64,000 nt of DNA from Paralvinella palmiformis (GCA_025642065.1 JAODUP010000449.1:242001-306000), one strand, 5' to 3'. Shown: positions 34,162 to 46,559, counted from the stretch's first letter. The notes: generated by a model from the letters alone, not told the origin. Program-made: numbers and translations.

Positions 34162-35739
34162 GCACTAATTTAATTGCTAGCTTTCTTTTAAACTTTGCCT
34201 TCAGTAGCAATCCAATGATTGCTGTTAATTCTGCACAGAAATGTGGAATAACGTTACAGTGCCAATGGTAAACTTACAAAACAGTACGAAACTGGCAATG
34301 TTAGGAAATTATCGGTGAGCATAAATTACCACCAGCACACATACTGACCTCGTTATGGGGGGGAGGGGGTACTCTTAAATCATGGGGTCTAGTTGAGATA
34401 CCACAACAGCACTTTCAAAATTAACTTATTACACCATCTTTCTTGAAGTAATTTTTTATGACCATGCAATATAAAATACCCTTTTTCTGATGATTCTAAC
34501 GATAGTAACTTTCATTGGCATTATTACTTCTCCTATCACCTATATCGTGCTCGTTACGCATAAATTGTCAGTTACTGTTAGTAGGAACGTCGTCGTAATA
34601 TATTGTTACACGCATAACTCAGCTGAAGACCGCGTGGTTAATTAATTATATGTCAAAATATGCGCGCATGCTCGGTTGTTGACACGCTCAACCGACCAAA
34701 CCAAAAAGACGTATTGATAACGTCAGTACGCAACTCTGCCAGGCGGGATGGGATGATTGCCTTGTGAAAACGGACAGAACCGAATATTTAGAAGGATGCC
34801 TTCCTCGTTTGGCACCTGATTACAATTTGGGATCTGGATGCCTACGTATGCACAATTATTGTAATGTTTTAACGTTTATTAAAATCGCAGTTCTATCAAC
34901 TTAAAATACGAAATACTTATACTAAACTAGTCTCATCAACAGTCTTAATAAGTATATTTCGGAGCTGCGCAGATCACTCACTTAACGCCTAAAAATAAAC
35001 AGGACCACAGAACGCACATATGCCATAATATGGAGCGGGTAACAAGAAACTCGTAAAGCATCGAAGTTCAAATGCCGCGAATAAACAAACAAAAAATTGA
35101 ACATATTTTTTCATGCCCCAAAACACCGAACAGTAGAATGCTAACTCACAGCCCGAAACGCCACAAACCGGAGCATGTTTGTGGGAATTTTACGACAAAG
35201 GTAGCTTTATACGACTAGCTAACAGAGAGAGAAGAACTTCAGCTGAGTAGGTCTAGCAGTGATTAGATCTATTATTAGGTGTTTGATCATTATTTACCAT
35301 AGTGACCTACAACCGAATAGAGTAGCTCTTTCGGATTGGTTTCTATCTTGCCCTTAATTTTGTCCTAATGTTTCTATTTTTTAATTTTTATTTGTACAAA
35401 CAACAATTTCGCAGTATTCAGAAGGTTAGGATATGGTTCAATATACTTACAGTGTCTAGTTACAGAAGACACCCACTACATAAACAAATAGGTCGTTACC
35501 GTAAATAGAAAAATGGACTAGAGGTCTACCGTGTATACAGTAACTGAAAACAAACTTGGTTCACTTGAATTAAACTTAATGGGGTATTAATGGGTGGGGG
35601 GCGGTTACACATCTTGACAGATGACAAGTTTTCGTATCTGCAATATTATTGGTCTCCTTCTAACTGATTCGTCTTCTTTTCGTTCATTTATAGATCAAGT
35701 TGTTGATGGTTTTGTTTGGTTTTGCTGTTCGGGGAGAAT
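34162..35739. other. No recognised gene
   Basis: AT-rich unique-looking sequence without notable open frames; short G-run at 34357-34370. Confidence 0.5.
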
Positions 35740-36055
35740 CCCCAGGCTGTCGCTTAATCAGCACAGCCTCTATGTTGGAGTGGTTGAGAAACCTCCTCCC
35801 CCACCACACACAGGGGAGCAGTACGGAAAGATGGAGCCGAAATACCATGAGGGTGGTCACTGCCAGAGTGTTTTACGTCCCCCTTTATTTTAAATAATTC
35901 AGTGGAGACGGCAGCGCCATTTAACGTGGTCAGCCACCCACGATGTAGTGAGCCGAGAAATTACTCCCTGGAAAAGTTTCGACCTCTTACGGGGTTCGAA
36001 CCTGCGACCGTTGGCACCAAGTGCCGACTGCTTAACCGCTAGGCCACCGGAGCTC
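35740..36055 (-). mobile_element. tRNA-derived SINE, family C
   Basis: Minus strand begins AGTGAGCTCCGGTGGCCTAG with an A-box-like TGGCCTAGCGGTTAAGC and a perfect B-box GGTTCGAACCC. The body contains AAACTTTTCCAGGGAGTAAT, CTCGGCTCACTAC, GGTGGCTGACCACG, AATGGCGCTGCC and AAAGGGGGACGTAAAACACT. A second copy with the same blocks is at 55498-55803. Confidence 0.87.
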
Positions 36056-36201
36056 ACTGAAGTTGTTGATACAGGGTATTGCGGTCTATTAGAGTGCGCC
36101 GTGCTGAGTCTGACTTCAGCACTCCAGGTTTCTGTTAGGGTTAGCTCACCCTTAGTCCATATCAGACCGTTGGCACCAAGTGCCGACTGCTTAACCGCTA
36201 G
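36009..36201. repeat. Duplicated tRNA-head segment of SINE-C
   Basis: A 35-bp segment containing GTTGGCACCAAGTGCCGACT at 36009-36044 occurs again at 36166-36201. The spacer is not SINE-C, so this is a local duplication or a second, tiny head fragment. Confidence 0.75.
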
Positions 36202-38489
36202 TCCCTAACATAAACCAATCTAGCGCTCTGGGTCATCGATATCTCAAACTCCCTCACCACGTCAACGAATGTACTACGAGAGGGCTCGCTTATTTAAAAC
36301 GGTGGTTTCAAATAGTGCATTTGGTAGCACCATACTCTACAAAATACCCGGTAGGTTGTTAATATCACGACGTTTTCATAATGGATTATCTAATCCTTCA
36401 ATAAAAGGCTTCAGCCTAAACAATTCACTTGCCTGTGAGTAGGCCCTTTTCCATATAGCATATGAAATTCTCACGCCAGTATGCCGTTTTTCGTTGCCAG
36501 TGACGACCACAGTATTATGCAGAAAGGAAGAAAACGGACATGAAAAGAGGTCATCTCCTTTGGAAAAAGGCCTTCCAAGTGATAGCTAGCTGGTTGATAT
36601 AGTGATAGCAGCCATACAACGTTCAATAATCTATCGCCATCCAATAGCACCTTCTGGTTTAATATGGTCAAATCAACCATCTGGGACACATCAAAGATCA
36701 GCAGCTACTTGATGAAATCGAAAATCGCAGTTTTAAATGCTTTACCAATAACTCATCACTCAGGCTGTCTCTCGTCATGTACGAGGATATCCTTTGGAGT
36801 CTAGACTAGATCTACCCATCAACGATCAACCCTCTATCAAAGGAAAATAGTACTCACCTGAAAGTGCAAGAACACCATGCAACAGCAATTCGTGAACTCA
36901 ACCAGACCATCAAGCACTGCACATATGGAATGTTTTCATCACCTCAATTATTACCTCAAACGCATACTGGCGATGACATAATCCAAAACAATGAGTAAAA
37001 CGGCAATATTTTGAGGGGCACGAGCAGGTCATTGAACATTCATCACGATGTGTCCAGCTAACACACACATACACAGATCCCGGGAGGAAAAAGCACGCAC
37101 ATTATTAATCATTTCATTTCATAACATTCAATCCAAACACGCGATTTGCGTCGCCGGAGATCGATTCACACTTTAACGAATTCGCTGGTCGCACTCACTA
37201 CCTCCTCACAATACCACCGAGCACGATATCCTCGAACAACTGGAAAACACTGCCGTGTACCACTGACACCAGATCTGCCGTCCAAATAGATCCAACAACA
37301 ACAACAACGGGCGTCAGTGAGTCAGGCAGGCAGGCAAATAGTACGGTCGGTGACCTGCAGTTGTTGACCTCAGAGTTGACCAACAACACATCTCAGCTGG
37401 GCGGGCCAATCTAGGTCTAATCTCACAGACGACGCCAAGCTAACGCGCCACATCGGCATTGGATAGCTAGCTAGCGGCTACACCTTACTATCGAATGGGT
37501 CATAGCGTAGCCGTATGTAAGTAGCGGCCGACTGGGGGCGACCTTCACGCCTCAGTTAGCCAATGAGGAACAAAACAACGCTGAGGACAGTCGGGTTGAA
37601 AAACACCGTAACAAATTAGTCACGAATACCGGTAGACGGAGGCGCACAACGGAATAGGTACCTGTATTTAGTGAGCCTAATGTCACTGACCAAGACGACA
37701 ACGATAAACAAAAACATCTCCCCCCACGGATCATCATAGCGTCGAACAACCAATCAGTGTCAACAAATTGTTGCTGAGGTAGTAACAAGCCCTCTTTTAG
37801 GACAACGCAATGTCAACACAAAACGAGGTTCCAGCCTACAGTCTCTCGTAATAAAATCTCTATAACCACGAATATTCGTAGGAATCTGAGCGCGTCTGTA
37901 AAAACGAGAAGAGGGATTTGCCTCGTCCACAATTATCGAGGTGGTATTTTTAATGATCTGAATACGACGTTAATGACAATGGTTTGACTGACGAGAAGAA
38001 CCGCGACAGTCTCTACTAAACCATCCGTTCTATGTTCAAAGCGTCCGCTGAGTGGATCCCGTAAAACATCAATCATCAAATCCACTGAGTGCACGGCTCA
38101 AAGACTGTCAATCGGGATGGACCACTGGATAAACAGAAATCGACTCTCTGCTCAGGTTCATTCATATGTGCAAGTCACCTGTCAGATTTACGGTAACTCG
38201 ATGCTGAGCTAGATGAGGTGGAACGGGACTGGAAATACCGTGATAATCCCGCCATTTTAACCGTAAACGTCAATGTTCCGGATCTGTCATAATCATGCCA
38301 AAACCTAACTCCTGCGTAACGTATTGTCATGCCACTAGTAAGCTATATAAACATTTAAGTTGGCATGTGTTGACCGCGGGATGAAACGCTGAGAAAGCAT
38401 TGGGTAGTTTTAATTCGAAATGACAATCTGTGAGTCAATTTTTTTAAATTATAGTGTCAGTGTAAGGACTGACTGATAGGCGCAAATAT
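36202..38489. other. No recognised gene
   Basis: Open frames up to 78 codons lack motifs. 37351-37381 has three same-direction TGACC half-sites. 38054-38078 carries GTAAAACATCAATCATCA, identical to the SINE-A 3' end, as an isolated fragment. Confidence 0.45.
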
Positions 38490-38533
38490 TACCAATATTA
38501 TTATGCATCAGATCATAGATAATAATATTGGTA
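38490..38533. repeat. Perfect 14-bp inverted repeat
   Basis: TACCAATATTATTA (38490-38503) and TAATAATATTGGTA (38520-38533) flank a 16-base loop. Related TTTACCAATATAC occurs again at about 38584. Confidence 0.85.
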
Positions 38534-39240
38534 AATAAAGTGTAATTTACCATATTATTATATCCATAAATAATAAATTAAATTTACCAATATACTGGAC
38601 TCTATTCTTCTTCTTTTCGTTAAATATAATTTTAGTGTGATTTACTATGAACATCACATTTTGACAGTCTTTGTTATGTGCAGTGAATATTATTGTACTA
38701 TGGTTTACAATGTTGAATACAACACTTACTATCATTTGCAAAGTACCAATGACGGACGATTAGCATATAGTTATAATCTGATTTTCATTTTTGGAATACA
38801 ACAGTGCCGGCTTTTTCGGTGTCGAAGCAGAGTTAAACAGTACACAGTAGTTGGTTTTTGGCATGATTATAACAGATCCGGAACATTGACGTTTAAGGTT
38901 AAAATGAGGGGGGGATATTCCGGTATTATCGCTCAGTGACCCCCCCCCCTATAAATCCCACAATGCAAAGCGCGGCTGGTTTGTTTTGGTTTGTGACGTC
39001 ATCATGCTTCAGGCTTATTCTAAGCAAAGAAATAAGATTTTATAGTATAGTAATTTTATCGATTATAACATAATTCAGAAATTAGACAATTCGTCTTTGT
39101 TCCAAAACGTCGGCAAAGGGGGGGGGGTAAACATTTTGGATCTTTTTGGTGTACCCTGTCCTAGTTTAGCAACAACACAGCCCGAAAGGTGGCAACACAG
39201 GCACACAGTAAAACAACAGCAGGCACCTATCAGTCAAACA
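38534..39240. other. No recognised gene
   Basis: A 100-codon open frame (38637-38939, +) has no motif. C-run at 38941-38949, G-run at 39118-39127. Confidence 0.45.
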
Positions 39241-39303
39241 CTATTATATAGATATATATATATAATAGTATATATATATATATATATATAATAGTATATA
39301 TAT

Positions 39304-39350
<47 letters not shown>
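39241..39350. repeat. (TA)n array with TAATAG interruptions
   Basis: Three blocks of TA separated by ATAATAGTATA or ATAATATATA, suggesting a higher-order repeat of about 33 bp. Confidence 0.9.
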
Positions 39351-39786
39351 CTTATGAGTACAAAATTCAGGCAAATATATTCAAGTAGCTGCACAGGCCA
39401 TTGTGTTTTTTTTTATATAATATGCTTAACACAGTATATTTTATAGATAATCCTAACATTTGCTCTCCCAATATAGTTATGTCTGAGTTATTGTTCCTTT
39501 ATCACATGCTCCGGGTGAATGGTGCCAAGGCTAAACAAAACACTTACTCATTCACTCATTGAAATCATAGCACTCCAGAGTAAATACGATTGTGTAGATA
39601 AAATTGGTACCAAGCCTACAATTATGTGACTTTTGTCGAGATCCACCATTGGTAATTAATAAACATTAAGTTGCCTACGTTTTATCGACTGTGTTTTGCT
39701 CTATTCTTAGCACAATTCGTAAGCAGTAATGTGTGCCTGTGCGCCAAATATGTGTTTGTGAACAATTAATGTGTCAAAAATATATA

Positions 39787-39789
<3 letters not shown>
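39351..39789. other. Spacer, nothing recognised
   Basis: AT-rich, no open frame of note. Confidence 0.5.

Positions 39790-39878
<89 letters not shown>
39790..39878. repeat. (GT)n microsatellite, 89 bp uninterrupted
   Basis: About 44 pure GT units, the longest perfect dinucleotide run in the window. Confidence 0.98.
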
Positions 39879-39879
<1 letters not shown>

Positions 39880-39899
39880 CTCAGAATGAGACAAGTGAG

Positions 39900-40030
39900 C
39901 GAGCGAGTGCTTTGTTTAGTTTGGACATTGCTCATACCTACAAGAACACGGACTTGGGAGAAACTCACCAATTAAACATCCCACACATCCAGATAACACT
40001 AATATTCGTACCCAAACCTGGAGACAACGT
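39900..40030 (-). mobile_element. tRNA-derived repeat, family D, diverged fragment
   Basis: Minus strand: B-box-like GGTTTGGGTACGAATATT, then ATCTGGATGTGTGGGATG, in the family D order. Confidence 0.5.
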
Positions 40031-40286
40031 TACCTAGCAGCTCTCTATCCATCATCATTGAGTTATCGAGTGAGTGTAGCTAAATGTTTATCATCTCATC
40101 ACTACTTCCACTTATTGGCAAGGGGGACTACTTTACAGGTAAAATGTAAATTTATGGAATGAAACATTCCACAGAGGAGAACATTTATAAGTTGACGTGG
40201 AGGGACTGGCTACAAAGTAGACACTTTTCATAACGTGTGATCTATATTAATAAAAATAATAAAATACACTTTCCCAAATAACCGCA

Positions 40287-40289
<3 letters not shown>
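40031..40289. other. Spacer, nothing recognised
   Basis: No open frame or element identified. Confidence 0.5.
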
Positions 40290-40339
<50 letters not shown>

Positions 40340-40340
40340 T
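40290..40340. repeat. Compound (TA)n(GA)n microsatellite
   Basis: About 30 bp TA then about 20 bp GA. Confidence 0.95.
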
Positions 40341-41856
40341 AATGTGCTCACTTCAATCATTTCTACATTTTACTTATATTTGCCATCATTGCCCTTCCTC
40401 AAATATTAAGACTATATACAATAAACAAGTACAGTTTATGCCACTGTTCGCGTCACGTGAGCTCTCCTTGGTTTACAGAAGCCAAACAAACGTGAATCTA
40501 TTTTAAGAGCCGATACCCGCTCATGAATGGTAACGAGCTACTGCGGCAAATAAATCATACCTTGTAACCTCCGGTTGTAACCTTGAAAGTCACGCTCTAA
40601 ACAAGAAAAACGCCACCAGTGCATGGAATGTATACCTTCCAAACTATCTGACAAAGTAATAGTACGGAAATACTAAATCAACAATTGTCTGACTTTTGAA
40701 CGCCTATTTCTATCAATCAGTAAATTTAGGACGCGTGGATTAAAGAGATGGCAAAATCGATGCGGAAATATACGATTTCAAATTGAGAGTTATCGCCAAA
40801 AAGAGTAAAAACCAAAAAGTCGCAGGAATAAATTAAATACGATATTATGGACCGAACAATTGTTAAACAAAACTTAAATACGAACCACAACCCCAGACAT
40901 AATAATAAGTTATGTTTGCTGTATAGTAACAGTTATTACAGGGACAGCTAATCGGTGGATGATTTCAGTTCCTAAAATACTGTGTAATATAATGTTGTTG
41001 TTTTTTCAATCTGGTGTAAGTTCTATAATAGACAAATTATAATTTAACATAACATGACATCGTTGTAAAACTGTAACGGTCAACCAGTCAAGATATAACA
41101 ACATATTTCTCCACCAGATAGCTGTAGTTTGTCCCATTCTGGACAAATATAAACAATTGAAAATAAATAAATATTAGACATTTAATCGATAGCCAATTCT
41201 AAAGTTTCAAATAAGTAGGTACTGGTACCATAAAAACAAGCACATTTTATAGTTATTTTCTCGAAGGTAAAAACTTTAAAACCAAAAATTACAAACACCA
41301 GGCAACATCTAAAATTATATTGACCGCTCTCCCAATATCTATATTTTAGGCTAAACATAAATAAATAGAAAAATAAGACTGCTGCTCAACAAGCCATGGA
41401 AATTATCAATACATTTTTATTCTATCAAACTAAGGGTCAGAAATCAGGTGTGCGACAGCAAAACATATGTGTGATAGGTCACTGATAATTAGATACTGAC
41501 AGCGTCATACACAACAAGATACAATGTACCGTTATGGATTTCTTTCCCAAATGATATCAGAGCACTACGTCACTCAATCAATTCTACATTAAATACGTCG
41601 CAACAGCAGGCTCGGGCAACTGAAAAAACTGACTATTTAGACATAAATTTATCCTCTTGTATCACGTTTTATTGGTGTCTTCACACTATTTAATAAGCAA
41701 AAATATCACATCTTTTGAAGTTAACAAATCTCGGCAAAATATTGTTTTCAGTGAGAATTTAACTCGCTTAAAGCAATTTTATGAACCTTGCATCACCAAA
41801 TAACTTCAGTTTTATTTAAAATTGTTCTAAAACTTCAAGGCTACTTTAACTCAGTA
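40341..41856. other. AT-rich stretch, no recognised gene
   Basis: No open frame above 60 codons and no element identified over 1.5 kb. Confidence 0.5.
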
Positions 41857-41916
41857 TCTTTGAATGATGCCATGCTAGTAGGAGTGTTTTATTAAAGATA
41901 CATTATTATTATAATG
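41857..41916 (+). mobile_element. 3' end of an unidentified retroelement with TTA tail (second copy)
   Basis: TCTTTGAATGATGCCATGCT, then GTAGGAGTGTTTTATTAAAG and (ATT)n, parallel to 22653-22720. Confidence 0.5.
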
Positions 41917-42765
41917 TATATGGGATCATTCACAAATACCGGATTTGTTTACCGTAATCTTCCATACATTATAGGTCATTCCCCCCGCCTCGTCGAAGAG
42001 AGAAATTCTTCTCCCAAATAGCCCGAAATTAGATCAAATTATCGATTTAAAAAAGTCTATAAATCTTTAAAGTCCGCCGTGGTTTACCTTCTAGCTGTAA
42101 GCAGTCGACGAAAGAGATCAAACCAGTTGCGTTGATCGCCTATTAATCGAGCGACACCGATCCGGTAGCTAGCTTCACACCACACATGCTAGACATATAC
42201 AACATCAACAGCTACTCCGGTAACAGTACACAATAAGTAAAGCGAACGCTACTAGGCCAGCGGCTGCGGTACGATGGTGACCCAGTAACCTATACGTCCG
42301 AAACTAAACCCAACTTCACCGTAGTGCGCCGTCAGAAATGGATATCGTTCATTTCCTTAAAACCCGAGAGATGTGTGTTGACTAGCTTTCTCCGGCCATC
42401 GCGCGTCGTATGAAGAGCGCTAGACGTCAATAGTCTATTGTCCGGTTGAGTTTTTACAAGAGACTCAAAAGAGATGTTCACTACTTGTTTGTCGTTTCGT
42501 TCGGGTGGTCGATGAACCCCGGATAACTTCAGACACGCATCAAGTGAATGTTGACGTGCTCTTACAGATAATTCAACTGCAGATAAAAATAATATGCGTT
42601 ACTCGTCGCGCTATAGAAGCTTGTCTAAGATATTTATTGCCGAGAATTCGCGGCTGGTTACGAGCGAATAGAGTTACGTCTACGTGAATATTCTCTCTTC
42701 TTTTGCAATAATCGTGATACACCTAGAGATACTGTCCACAAGATCTGTCCTAGCGTTATCACGAT
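41917..42765. other. No recognised gene
   Basis: Somewhat GC-richer with scattered CpGs between 42060 and 42440. A 60-codon open frame at 42505-42687 (+) lacks motifs. Confidence 0.45.
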
Positions 42766-42908
42766 TATTGATGTTTTACGGCCACTGTTGTGCATACGGT
42801 AGGCTAAATGGGCCGAGCGACCACCAACGGTAATGACCCGAACTCAAAGATGAAACACCCTTCAGATATGCCAACGCCGAGATTCGAACACGGGTGGTAG
42901 TGATCTGT
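42766..42908 (-). mobile_element. SINE-A copy lacking its extreme 5' head
   Basis: 3' end, body and B-box (GATTCGAACAC on the plus strand) are present, then the element stops at GTAGTGATCTGT. The A-box and first bases are absent. Confidence 0.88.
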
Positions 42909-43071
42909 AAGAAGAGTCATACTTCTTGCGGCAAAAAATACTTGAGACACACTGATATCACCCGATTTATCAGCTGCAGAAAGAGATATAAAGAAGAGTC
43001 GTTGGTGGGAGATGAACATAATCATTCGAGGTCACCGGATAATCAGCAAGATAGGACGCGACGCAAGACGC
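42909..43071. other. Foreign segment between two SINE-A pieces
   Basis: About 163 bp with no resemblance to SINE-A, joining the truncated 5' side of one copy to the truncated 3' side of the next. Confidence 0.6.
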
Positions 43072-43219
43072 ATTGTAGGCTAAATGGGTCGAGTGATCAC
43101 CAAAGGTAATGAACTGAAGTCAAAGATGAAACACCCTTCAGATATGCCCACACCGATCTTCTAACTTGGGTAGTAGTGATCTGTGGTCCAACGCGCTACC
43201 AGTTAGACCACAGAGGCTC
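43072..43219 (-). mobile_element. SINE-A copy lacking its 3' end
   Basis: Starts at TGTAGGCTAAATGGGTCGAG and runs to the intact head GACCACAGAGGCTCC. The GTAAAAC tail part is missing, complementary to what the neighbouring copy lacks only in part. Confidence 0.88.
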
Positions 43220-43253
43220 CGCTACCATTATCAACATGTATCACTAGTTAATA

Positions 43254-43424
43254 CCGAGTTGAGTCGTGTAGTCACGACATTGGTCACATTCCTGGGACAT
43301 ACGGTCGACGAGGCCTCGGCCTAGGGAAATAAATCCCACATATATAGGTAGGATACGGATTTGAACCAACAACAAGGAAGTTTGTAGCACAGCGCTGTAA
43401 CCACCGTGCTATCGGAATGGCGTC
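43254..43424 (-). mobile_element. tRNA-derived SINE, family D, with target-site duplication
   Basis: Minus strand: GCCATTCCGATAGCACGGTG, B-box region GGTTCAAATCCG, TATCCTACCTATATATGTGG and GGCCTCGTCG. Flanks ACTAGTTAATA (43243-43253) and GCTAGTTAATA (43425-43435) are a short duplication. Confidence 0.8.
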
Positions 43425-43435
43425 GCTAGTTAATA

Positions 43436-43905
43436 GGTAGTGAGAAGTGAGATTATTTTAAAAGATGGAAATCTCCATGCTGTTTCAAAATTACCTGTAA
43501 AATCTGGATTCTAATCTCCTGAAAATACACTTATTTAGAACATCTAGGTTTTCATGGAGGAATGGCGAAGTCACGAAGTTGGCACAGACACACTACACTA
43601 CATGAGTAGACTACAACTTAACAATAATAATAAATTATTTATAATTAATAAATTGCGTTCGGAGTTGCTTATACATACAGTAAAACAACACCATGAACAA
43701 TACAACATATTCATGCATATTACCATACTAACAGGCCAGCATTAAAGTATACCTGAATTTAAATCTAAAACTAATTACAAGCAGAATATATTTTTGGAAG
43801 ATGCTCAGATTATTGACTTTTATTTAAGTATAAACTAATATGGATAGGAAAACTTGTTTGTAACTATAGCACTATTAAAAATATACATTTATCCCATATA
43901 TCTGT

Positions 43906-43906
<1 letters not shown>
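43436..43906. other. AT-rich spacer, no gene
   Basis: A 63-codon open frame at 43554-43745 (+) lacks motifs. Confidence 0.5.

Positions 43907-43982
<76 letters not shown>
43907..43982. repeat. Compound (AC)n(TA)n(GA)n microsatellite
   Basis: About 16 bp AC, 32 bp TA, 27 bp GA. A short (CG)n with CA steps lies at 44025-44050. Confidence 0.96.
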
Positions 43983-43988
<6 letters not shown>

Positions 43989-44400
43989 ATTTTTATTTGT
44001 AATTATCTGTCCTAGTATATTTTCACACACAGACAGACACGCGCGCGCGCTATAATATATGGTAGCAAATACTGGATGAAATTCTATTGCCAAATAAATT
44101 ACTGACGTCAGTAGCATATTTAGCTGCTTTCCATTTTGATCATATGTTTTGTTATACCAAATTACAGGAGAACATCATCAATCAGTGAGATTTACAGATC
44201 TTCCATTGGGTCAATTCATGGACCGTATCCTAAAGTAGCAGCCCCAATGTTAACAATTTCTAACTCGGAAGTTAAGGCTACGTGGCAGGTTTACGACTTT
44301 TATGGCAACATAAAGGTGTTTCCGCCGATGTTTCTGGCACCAAGATTCTGATGCCGGCATCCTTAGCCTATAGGCTACCTGAAGGAAAATTGACTCCTCT

Positions 44401-44402
<2 letters not shown>
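43983..44402. other. Spacer, no recognised gene
   Basis: Open frame 44136-44351 (+, 71 codons) without motif. Confidence 0.45.
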
Positions 44403-44432
<30 letters not shown>

Positions 44433-44433
44433 T
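44403..44433. repeat. (AC)n microsatellite
   Basis: About 15 AC units. It sits inside a 125-codon open frame (44282-44659) that is judged to be chance. Confidence 0.94.
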
Positions 44434-45979
44434 ACCACACTCAGGTAACTCAATAAAGCCGTATGTCGTACATCATACGGCAGTTCCTGATCTCATATTG
44501 TTATCTAATCCCTCGTCGCCACCGCTCACAAAACAACCGATAATCCGCTCTGTCTCCAAAACAGACATAGTTCGCTTTTGTTTCAAAACCCGAAGGACAA
44601 GGGATTCTTCTTCTTCTTCTTCGGGAGATAGTACTGAGAATCAGACGAGCCGGAGATAAACACAGCTTATTATCTATTTCTACGGTACGACAACGTCCTT
44701 CTAACTGGACAACCTTTTCATATATTCGGGGGGGGGCTTCCGATAAAATACAACACATACAAACACATGACCATAATTCAAGGTTCTCTCCGTTGTTGCA
44801 AGTTTATGCGGCATGTGACGCCCGAGAATGTGCGCGTATATTTTAACCTGAAACATCGCACACACACAAACAGCCACATCGCACCATACATCATCGTCTA
44901 TGAGCTTGCCTCAAACCAGCACACGTTGGTCCATCTTCGGTTTCAATTAAACGCGTTTCTTATGAGCAGGTACATTATCTGATGCCCCCCCCCCCCAACA
45001 AAAAAAAACCGACACCGATTCGCTACCATCAAAGTAACTCACGCATTCCAATCGACTATTCCTAATGAATACCATCTCTCACATTACAAGATGCGTGCGG
45101 CTCCGTGATTCAAGGCTACATCTCCCGGAACGACACAACAGAGACTAGCCTGGCATCATGGGCAGGATGACACACGATAACTGTCTTGGTATTATTCTGT
45201 TAATGACTTCCCATCGCCGGCTTTTCTGGGCCCCGTACCATTGTCACCGGGACTATATAGGAACCTAGAAGACTAACGATGGAATAGAACACATAATACC
45301 AGGGCAAATGATGACAGCGAATGGCAGACTTCGGGCACTTAGCCAACAACAACAGCACAACAACAACCCTATACCCAATAAGTCCAAGCTGACAACCGCA
45401 CAGCTGATGATGATCACACGTACATCAGCAGTGAGCATGCTGGCAATGCTTAATGGCAAGGAAATACGTTCTCTAAATGATTAACACAGTATATGATTAA
45501 CACGTATCAGTGCTAATACTTAGTGTACGATTCATAAAAGACAACATAAATCGAAAATCAGAACAGAACAGCAACATACTGAGAGAAATTGACACCGACA
45601 TCATTTCTCATCCTACACATCATAACGGTCGGGAGAATTCAAATCCCTGAGGTTTTCATCGTCATCATCATCATCATGATCTAAGGCCCGTCCTTATGAA
45701 GACGTGAGACACGGGACAACACAGGTAGTGCTGGTCCTAGACTAAGACACCGATCATAGATGGGTTGATGGACACACGCTCGCCCAAATAATTAGATAAA
45801 GAAAATCATTGTACTCGGCTCCACATGCGGGGTCATCTTAGTTTACCATACAAAATATAAGGACGGGTCTGTTGACACCGGTATAATTATAGTAAATCGT
45901 CTTTAATAAGCTAACCAATGTAACTTACCTGTTGCAACATGATTAGAAATGGGACTGCTTTACACAGGGGATTCACTGT
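44434..45979. other. No recognised gene
   Basis: A palindrome CCGTATG...CATACGG is at 44459-44480, (TTC)n at 44607-44622, homopolymer runs at 44730-44736 and 44985-45008, and (ATC)n at 45658-45677. Confidence 0.45.
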
Positions 45980-46005
45980 ATTATATATATATATATATAT
46001 ATATA
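45980..46005. repeat. (TA)n microsatellite
   Basis: About 25 bp of TA. Confidence 0.94.
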
Positions 46006-46183
46006 AGCGAATGTGTGTGCGTATGTTCGCGAACAGAAATGATAAAAGTCTTAAATGACGGTATATATGACATTGATTGGGACTATGATTTTTATTCATT
46101 AAAATTCTTTATTTTAATCCTAAACCCATAGTTATATCGGCCGAAGAGCAGGAGCAAGCTTTAAAGTAAAAAAATGTAGAAGT

Positions 46184-46356
46184 TGCTGTTTTACGGCTAT
46201 CTTTGTACACAAGGTAGGCTAAACGGGCCATTAGCGACCTTCAAAGGTAATAAGGCAAAGTGAAAGACGAAACGCCCTTCTGACATAGCCCGACGGAGGT
46301 TTGAACCCAGGTGTTATAGATCTGTGGCCAAACGTACTACCTGTTAGGCCATGGAG
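46184..46356 (-). mobile_element. SINE-A2 subfamily copy
   Basis: Minus strand: head GGCCTAACAGGTAGTACG, B-box GGGTTCAAACC, body with GGTCGCTAATGGCCCGTTTA and 3' end GTAAAACAGCAACTTC. Shares the A2 features with 20825-21004. Confidence 0.83.
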
Positions 46357-46559
46357 TGTGCGCGCGCGTGTACATTCACAAACGTCTACAGTAATAACAA
46401 CAGAAAAAGAGACTTGCCTATGTTGACCTGGATACAAACAATTCCTTTCCATCTTCTATCTCCTACTGACGAAGACTGTAAGACCAACATATGATGATCA
46501 CATCAGCTGAACACATCTAGACCAAAAGGCAGAGAGAGCCTGAGAGAGGTAACTGTCTG

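Noticed and set aside
35948..36208. 86-codon frame with a repeated 'RPLAPSADCLTA' phrase
   Set aside because: The repeat is the duplicated tRNA head of SINE-C, not a protein repeat.
39774..40037. 88-codon frame of alternating Val-Cys and its antisense
   Set aside because: Generated by the 89-bp (GT)n array.
44282..44659. 125-codon plus-strand open frame
   Set aside because: Crosses an (AC)n tract and a (TTC)n run, and shows no motif or splice context.
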